64,000 nt of DNA from Azospirillum baldaniorum (GTDB lineage Bacteria; Pseudomonadota; Alphaproteobacteria; Azospirillales; Azospirillaceae), in assembly GCF_003119195.2 (NCBI RefSeq), contig NZ_CP022254.1:1037501-1101500 (forward strand). Direction: 5' to 3'. Made by a program: the position numbers and the translations under genes. Shown one piece after another: positions 56,840-64,000 of the stretch. Numbering within the stretch: position 1 is the first letter of the stretch; each line of letters opens with the position of its first letter. The notes beneath the pieces were generated by a model. That model did not search any database, was not told the origin of the DNA, and saw only the letters and a program-made list of their open reading frames with translations.

Positions 56840-58534
56840 ATGCAGTTGAAGAATGTGCGCATCGCCGGGAAGATTCTCGGCATCGTCGTGGTGCTGGGCG
56901 CCGTTTCGGTGTCCACCGCCCTGGTCAGCGGCTACGGCCTCGCCACGCTCGGCGGAGAGCTGAACCGGGTCGAGGAGGCGGGGCGCGAGGCGACGCAGGG
57001 CGCCCGTCTGAACCGCTATCTGGTCGAGCTGAGCCGCGCCGAGTACCAGATGGGCGCCAACCCGGCCAGTGTCGCCACCATCGAGGCGGTCGTCGCCGAC
57101 CGCAAGGCCGGGGTCCGCGCCCATCTGGAGCACGCCCGCTCCGCCGCCGACGCGCAGCAGCGTCCGCTGCTGGACGGCATCGAGACGCAGTACGCCGCCT
57201 ATGTCAGCAGCCTGGACGCCACGGTGGCGGCGGCGAAGAAGCACGCCGACATGGGCATCACCTACGCCCGGCGCGAGGTGCTGAACAACGTGTCCGGCAG
57301 CCAGGAGCAGGTGGAGGCGCTGATCCGCGCCGTCCAGGACTACAACGGCCTCACCGTCGCCAAGACGGCGCGGATCTCCGAGGAGGCGGAAGCGCTGGCC
57401 GACCGGACCACGTGGCTGATCGCCGCGGTCGCCCTGCTCGGCATCCTCGCCAGCGGGCTGATCGGGCGCTGGCTGTCGGCGCGCGGCATCGTCACCCCCA
57501 TCGTCGAGGCGGTGTCCTGCCTGCGCCGTCTGTCCGGCGGCGACCTGACGGTGGTCATCAGCGGCTCCGACCGCCGCGACGAGGTCGGCGACATCGCGCG
57601 GGCGCTCGCCGTCTTCAAGGACAACGCGCTCGACCGCCAGCGCATCCAGGCGGAGCAGGAGGCCGAGGCCCGGCACAAGCTCGACCGCGCCGAGGCGGTT
57701 GGCGCGACGATCCTGCGCTTCGACCGCGAGGTCGGCGAGGCCCTGCACGTCATGAAGGACGCCGCCGCCGCGCTGGAGGCCACCGCCAACTCCCTGTCCG
57801 CCGGAGCGGAACAGGCGTCGGAGCGGATGACCGTCGTCGGCGCCGCCGCCGAGCAGACCGCCGCCAACGTCCAGACGGTCGCCGCCGCGACGGAGGAGAT
57901 GACCTCCACCGTGCAGGAGGTGTCGCGCCAGATGAACGAGGCGCGCGGCTTCGCCGACGAGGCGTCGCGGCAGGCCCAGCAGGCCCAGGAGCGGGTCGGC
58001 GCCCTGACCGAATCCGGCCAGCGCATCAACGAGGTGATCGACCTCATCCAGGGGATCGCCAGCCAGACCAACCTGCTGGCGCTGAACGCCACCATCGAAG
58101 CCGCCCGCGCGGGCGAGGCCGGCAAGGGCTTCGCCGTGGTGGCGAGCGAGGTCAAGCAGCTCGCCAACCAGACGGCGCAGGCGACCGACGAGATCCGCAG
58201 CCAGGTCGGCTCCATGCAGGAGACCATCGGCGGCGCCGTGTCGGCCATCCAGACCATCGCCACGGTGATCTTCCGCCTGAACGAGATGGCAACCGCCGTC
58301 GCCGCCGCGGTCGAGCAGCAGGGCGCGGCCACCGCCGAGATCGGCCGCAACGCCGTCCAGGCGGCGCAGGGCACGGCGGAGGTGACGGGAACCATCGGCA
58401 CGCTGCGCGTCGCCTCGGAATCGACGGCCGCCGGCTCGGCCCAGGTCCTGCAATCCGCCCGCGAGGTGGCCGGCCGCGCCGTGGCCCTCAAGGGCAGCGT
58501 CGACGCCTTCATCGCCGAGGTGAAGACGGCCTGA
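56840..58534 (+). CDS. methyl-accepting chemotaxis protein
   Basis: A 564-residue receptor: transmembrane helix (about 10-32), periplasmic four-helix-like sensor (about 35-190), second transmembrane helix (about 193-215), HAMP, and cytoplasmic signalling domain with the conserved tip ([20 protein letters not shown]). It lies 28 bases after the ornithine-cyclodeaminase-like gene on the same strand. It may therefore sense the same compound that the operon imports and processes. Confidence 0.93.
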   Translation: MQLKNVRIAGKILGIVVVLGAVSVSTALVSGYGLATLGGELNRVEEAGREATQGARLNRYLVELSRAEYQMGANPASVATIEAVVADRKAGVRAHLEHARSAADAQQRPLLDGIETQYAAYVSSLDATVAAAKKHADMGITYARREVLNNVSGSQEQVEALIRAVQDYNGLTVAKTARISEEAEALADRTTWLIAAVALLGILASGLIGRWLSARGIVTPIVEAVSCLRRLSGGDLTVVISGSDRRDEVGDIARALAVFKDNALDRQRIQAEQEAEARHKLDRAEAVGATILRFDREVGEALHVMKDAAAALEATANSLSAGAEQASERMTVVGAAAEQTAANVQTVAAATEEMTSTVQEVSRQMNEARGFADEASRQAQQAQERVGALTESGQRINEVIDLIQGIASQTNLLALNATIEAARAGEAGKGFAVVASEVKQLANQTAQATDEIRSQVGSMQETIGGAVSAIQTIATVIFRLNEMATAVAAAVEQQGAATAEIGRNAVQAAQGTAEVTGTIGTLRVASESTAAGSAQVLQSAREVAGRAVALKGSVDAFIAEVKTA

Positions 58535-58571
58535 TCCCTCCCCCAATCCATCGGCCATAACCAATCGGCCC

Positions 58572-58610
58572 TGATCAATGGGCCATGATCAATGGGCCAT
58601 GATCAATGGG
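58572..58610. repeat. 14-bp tandem repeat after the chemoreceptor gene
   Basis: TGATCAATGGGCCA is present in 2.8 tandem copies, 37 bases after the chemoreceptor stop. A diverged copy precedes it (CCAATCGGCC). It lies between the chemoreceptor and NAD synthetase genes. Confidence 0.88.
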
Positions 58611-58720
58611 TTGAGCGCCGCGCCGGCAACCGCCAGAATGCGGCGGGCGAGACGACCGGCGGCCTCCGCCGGTTTCTCTCTTGCGTGCATTATCGCAGGA
58701 CCGGTTGGGAGAGGATCACG

Positions 58721-60808
<2,088 letters not shown>

Positions 60809-60813
60809 CCGCC

Positions 60814-61317
60814 CTACCCCGCGTCGCCGGTCCGTTCGTTCATCACCAATCGCCCGGCCGGCCAGGAGCGGACCAGCCCGGCGGCGCGCAGTTCCGGCAG
60901 GGCGCGGGCCACAGCATCGTGCGACAGGCCCGTCGCCTCGACCAGCGCTGGCCCGGATTTCGCCCCGTCCGCCAGGGCGCGCAGCACCGCCGCGGTCGGC
61001 GTTCCGGCCCGGACGAGCGCCGCCTCGCTGCGGGCGGGCCGGTTTGCCCGGCCGGCAGCGACCAGCGCGGCGATGGCGCGGAGTTGCCCCAGCCGGTGCA
61101 TCGCCTCGGGTCTGCGGTCCTCGCGCAGCGCCAGCGCCGTGTGGCAGCGGGTAACCTCCCGGGCCAGGGCAGCGAGGTCGGCGGGGCGATCCTGCACGAG
61201 GCACAGCGCCGCCTCCTCGGCCAGCGTGTCCAGGTCCGCGTCGGCCTCGTCCCAGCGGTCGGCGGCGACGGCGTTCCGGATGTCGTCGGCCAGGGCCCGA
61301 TACGCCTCCCCGCTCAT
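60814..61317 (-). CDS. winged-helix-like hypothetical protein paired with a nitrilase
   Basis: A 167-residue protein of no known family. The N-terminus is helical (AYRALADDIRNAVAADRWDE, a TPR-like or four-helix pattern). The C-terminus (about 105-160) looks like a winged helix (GPALVEATGLSHDAVARALP, then ELRAAGLVRSW). Its start overlaps the stop of the upstream nitrilase gene by 4 bases, so they are coupled. It could be a regulator or partner of that protein. Confidence 0.65.
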   Translation of the reverse strand: MSGEAYRALADDIRNAVAADRWDEADADLDTLAEEAALCLVQDRPADLAALAREVTRCHTALALREDRRPEAMHRLGQLRAIAALVAAGRANRPARSEAALVRAGTPTAAVLRALADGAKSGPALVEATGLSHDAVARALPELRAAGLVRSWPAGRLVMNERTGDAG

Positions 61318-62819
61318 GGACAGCCCTCCGTCTTCAGCTCCGACCAGCGTTGCGGTTCCCAGCGCGCCGCGACGCAGCCGGGCTCCGGCGCGTCGATGGG
61401 AAGCGACAGCCGGCGGATGCGCGAACTCTGCGCCGGGTCGGCGCGCGGCTGGAAGAACAGCGCGACCCCGCAATCGGTGATGCGCTTGTCCTCCTTCCCA
61501 TCGGCGTCGCAGACACGGTTGAAGCGGTGCGAGAAGGACATGCTGTTCGCCACCACCACCCGGCACGACCCGGCGCGGGAGGACTCGTCGCCGGCCTGGG
61601 CCTGCCACCGCTCCTCCGTCAGGCCGGCGTCCATCACCGGGGTGACGATCCAGTCCAGCAGCTTGGCCCGGCACAGCCACGCCGCCGGCTGCTCGCGCCC
61701 CAGATCCTCGCAGATCATCACCGCCAGCCGGCCCATGTTGGGCAACTCGACGATGGTGACGCCGTCCCCCGGCGCGATGAACTCCTTCGCCGCGTCGAGC
61801 AACCGCCCGTCCGGGCCGCGCACGTCGTAGGAGCGGCACTGGTCGGCGTCGAGGTCCCAGCAGTGCAGCTTCGTCTGGCGGAAAATCTCGGCCCCCGTCC
61901 GGTCGAGCAGAACCGCCGTGCTGCGCGGCTTACCGCCCTCCTCACCATCCTGCCGGACCCCGACGAGAACGTAGCGGATCGGGCCGTCCACCGCGTGACG
62001 CCGCACCGCCGCCTGGATGGCGCCGAGCGTCGCGGGACCGGCGGTCACCTCGGGAAACACGATGACGGTCGCCCCTTCGGCGGCCAGCGCGTCGATGGCC
62101 GACGCCGCGCGGGCACCGAGAGCGCCGGGAACCGCGGCGTACCAGTCCGCGCCATCCTTGGAAAAGGTCCGCAGGGCGAGGTCGTCCTCGGCGAGGGCGA
62201 GCGGGACGACGCCGACGACGGGTGTCCAATCGGGATCGCTGGGGCACTGGTCGGCGACCTCGGCGACGCGTCGGAAGGCCAGCGCGACGGGCCGTTCGCC
62301 GTCCTCACCGTGGGGGCACTCCGCCGCGAGGGTCGGCGGCAGCAGAAGCAGGGTGTGGAACAGGTCGGCCACGTCGAAGGACTCGCGCAGGGGCGTGACC
62401 TCCCGGATGTTCACCGAGCGGTCGAACAAACCGGGCCGCAGGATGATCTGGCCGTCGGCAACGTCGCTGTTGAAGCGCCCGTGCCGCTTGTACCATTGCC
62501 GCGCCCGCAGATGACCATCGGACAGTGCGCGTCGCGACAGGTGGCGCGAGGCCAGCGGCGCGAACCATTGATCGATGGCCTGGGCCGCCAGCACACACCG
62601 CTCCAGCGGCGCCACCTCGTCGGACGAGCCGACCCAAGTCTTGAGCATGTCGGCGCCGTCGTAAGCCTCCAACAGCGCCATCAGCCGGCGCAGCACACCG
62701 CCCGCATCGTCCGGTGCGAATTCCAGGCGCAGCGCGGCGCGTTCGGTCTCCTTCAGGTCTCGATCCAGTTGGTGCCGCAGCGCAACGAACAGATCAGCCA
62801 GATGCATGCCTTCAACCAC
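61314..62819 (-). CDS. nitrilase-superfamily protein with unknown N-terminal domain
   Basis: A 501-residue protein. About 250-430 is a carbon-nitrogen hydrolase core with a complete catalytic triad: Glu in VIVFPEVTAG, Lys in FRQTKLHCWD, Cys in VMICEDLGRE. The N-terminal 200 residues and the last 70 are of unknown type and not found in usual nitrilases that I know. The cleaved or condensed substrate is not predictable. It is coupled with a winged-helix-like gene and flanked upstream by the interspersed repeat. Confidence 0.75.
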   Translation of the reverse strand: MVEGMHLADLFVALRHQLDRDLKETERAALRLEFAPDDAGGVLRRLMALLEAYDGADMLKTWVGSSDEVAPLERCVLAAQAIDQWFAPLASRHLSRRALSDGHLRARQWYKRHGRFNSDVADGQIILRPGLFDRSVNIREVTPLRESFDVADLFHTLLLLPPTLAAECPHGEDGERPVALAFRRVAEVADQCPSDPDWTPVVGVVPLALAEDDLALRTFSKDGADWYAAVPGALGARAASAIDALAAEGATVIVFPEVTAGPATLGAIQAAVRRHAVDGPIRYVLVGVRQDGEEGGKPRSTAVLLDRTGAEIFRQTKLHCWDLDADQCRSYDVRGPDGRLLDAAKEFIAPGDGVTIVELPNMGRLAVMICEDLGREQPAAWLCRAKLLDWIVTPVMDAGLTEERWQAQAGDESSRAGSCRVVVANSMSFSHRFNRVCDADGKEDKRITDCGVALFFQPRADPAQSSRIRRLSLPIDAPEPGCVAARWEPQRWSELKTEGCP

Positions 62820-62852
62820 GCAAAGCGACGGGATGGAGCGGGTGCTATCGAC

Positions 62853-62975
62853 ATCCCCTCTCCCCTCTGGGGAGAGGGTTAGGGTGAGGGGGTTGCGCTT
62901 GTGCCGGACATACCGCCATGCGCATCCCCCTCACCGGCCCTCCGGGCCACCCTCTCCCCGGAGGGGAGAGGGCTA
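62853..62975. repeat. interspersed G/C-rich hairpin repeat, copy 2
   Basis: The first 48 bases (62853-62900) are an exact inverted copy of 42658-42705. They are followed by a spacer containing GCCGGACAT and a second, related hairpin (CCCTCTCCCC-GGA-GGGGAGAGGG near 62950-62972). Two hairpins facing each other around a short centre is the BIME-like structure common in GC-rich proteobacteria. Confidence 0.92.
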
Positions 62976-63059
62976 AGTCACCTGAGGCTAAGTCACCTCA
63001 AGCACCCACGCCCATCCTGTTGAACAGCATAGCGGCGGCTTGGTTTCGCGGTTACGTTG

Positions 63060-64000
63060 TCAGGTAATGGCGCGCCGGACCTCCGCACGCCCCGACGCCG
63101 GCACGGCGACGCGCCCATGCAGCCACGCCGGAAGCGCCAGGCTGGCGACCGCCAGGACCGTGATTCCCGTCTTGCCCAAGGCGCCCACCGGCCGCACCGC
63201 CTCGTCGATCAGCACGATCCCGTAGGCGAGCACGACGTGGTACGCGTAGACCTGCAGCGAATGGCCGCCGAGATAGCGCAGGAAGCGCAACAGGAAGAGC
63301 CGTTGCAGGGCTTGCCCCGCCCAGCGCGCGGCGGGGGACGCCGCCTCGACGCCGGCCGACAGCAGCCACGTCACCAGGAAGGCCAGCGCCGCGAAATTCA
63401 CCAGGAAGATCAGGCTGAACTCGGTGCGGTCGTGCAGGCTCCAGAAGCGCGCCGCCATGTCCTCCGGCACGAGGTCGAAGGTGAAGGCCAGCCGCCACGC
63501 CATGAAGGCGAGCACGACATAGAACGCGACCCGGGCGAGCAGCGTGCGGTCCGGGGCCAACCAGGGGCGCAGGTCGATCCGCTCCGCCGCCATCAGCGTG
63601 CCGATCACCAGCCCGGTGACGAACACGATCTGCCACGCCAGCGGGTTGAAGTGCCCGCGCAGGGCAAAATCCGGGATGACCGAGCCGGCCAGCGCCTCCA
63701 GCGAGGCGGCCAGCGGCAGATGCAGGCCGAACTGCACCGCCGCCCACAGGGCGAAGCTCCCGGCGATGACCTCCCCGCCCTTGCCCGCGAGGGTCAGGCG
63801 GATCAGCAGCGGTGACGCGGCGAGGTACAGCATGTATTGCGGCAGGATGTCCATCAGCGCCGGCTGGTGCAGCAGGAGCAGGACCGCCGGCAGGGCCGGG
63901 CCGAGCGCGCTGCCCAGTTGCGACTCCCAGCCGCTGCGCGCGCCGGGGATCAGCAGCGCCATCGCGACGACGGCCGCGAAGACGGCCAATGTGTACAGGT
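63060..64000 (-). CDS. OpgC-like membrane acyltransferase (5' partial)
   Basis: The frame is open to the window end, so the N-terminus is missing. About 313 residues with eight to nine hydrophobic helices are visible. They match the OpgC/acyltransferase-3-like pattern (ILPQYMLYLAASPLLIRLTL, RYLGGHSLQVYAYHVVLAYG). OpgC adds succinyl groups to periplasmic glucans in Rhizobiales and relatives; the precise role here is unproven. Confidence 0.82.
   Translation of the reverse strand, partial: LYTLAVFAAVVAMALLIPGARSGWESQLGSALGPALPAVLLLLHQPALMDILPQYMLYLAASPLLIRLTLAGKGGEVIAGSFALWAAVQFGLHLPLAASLEALAGSVIPDFALRGHFNPLAWQIVFVTGLVIGTLMAAERIDLRPWLAPDRTLLARVAFYVVLAFMAWRLAFTFDLVPEDMAARFWSLHDRTEFSLIFLVNFAALAFLVTWLLSAGVEAASPAARWAGQALQRLFLLRFLRYLGGHSLQVYAYHVVLAYGIVLIDEAVRPVGALGKTGITVLAVASLALPAWLHGRVAVPASGRAEVRRAIT

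Overview
The window is GC-rich, gene-dense bacterial DNA. Its content is alphaproteobacterial: FixK/FixJ-type regulators, an NDUFS4-like respiratory complex I protein, DUF1127 and DUF5335 proteins, CbpA/CbpM and FhuB-type siderophore uptake. It looks most like Azospirillum or a close Rhodospirillales relative. This is inference from gene content and codon use, not from a database match.

About 1-27 kb is a stress-tolerance island. It opens with a PAS/receiver/LuxR regulator, cut by the window edge, and a FixK-like Crp/Fnr regulator. Next come a TMEM175-type channel, thioredoxin 2, CbpA with CbpM, a DUF5335 protein, and a plus-strand run of peroxiredoxin, DsbA-like protein, a broken universal stress protein, DegP, a PRC-barrel protein and an LLM flavin oxidoreductase. 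Facing it is a minus-strand run: three-BON protein, HdeD, GrpE, GroES, GroEL, DnaK, ClpB, a small dimeric-barrel protein and an NDUFS4-like protein, then a DUF1269 remnant and a secreted PRC-barrel protein. Two more universal stress proteins, an AI-2E-type membrane protein and a PsiE-like protein close the island. Five intergenic regions carry FNR/FixK-type dyads (TTGAC/T-N4-G/ATCAA). In at least two, a CATAAT -10-like hexamer lies at exactly the distance expected of a class II FNR/FixK promoter. The island therefore looks like a low-oxygen or redox-controlled proteostasis regulon encoded beside its own FixK-like regulator. Part of its cargo (thioredoxin, HdeD, DegP, PsiE) matches the transmissible locus of stress tolerance of other proteobacteria.

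About 27.4-30.2 kb is a graveyard of mobile DNA. It holds a Mu/Tn7-type transposase broken by three separate lesions, one of them a 79-bp inverted-repeat element whose removal restores the frame. It also holds an internally deleted tyrosine recombinase and a 158-bp element with perfect 18-bp ends and a 4-bp duplication.

About 30.5-37 kb is mixed accessory sequence: a dehydratase/LysR pair, a VasI/TagO-like secreted protein, a DUF1194 protein, a DUF2384 antitoxin-like protein, DUF1127 and DUF5872 proteins. About 37-46 kb is a hydroxamate-siderophore uptake operon (TonB receptor, FhuC, FhuD, FhuB, an exporter-fold ABC protein) with an AraC regulator. From 46 to 64 kb lie a BRCT-containing exonuclease with an unknown partner, a LysR/MFS pair, small genes, a GntR-controlled ABC importer linked to an arylformamidase-like hydrolase, an ornithine cyclodeaminase-like enzyme and a chemoreceptor, glutamine-dependent NAD synthetase, an unrecognised nitrilase plus winged-helix pair, and a 5'-truncated OpgC-like acyltransferase.
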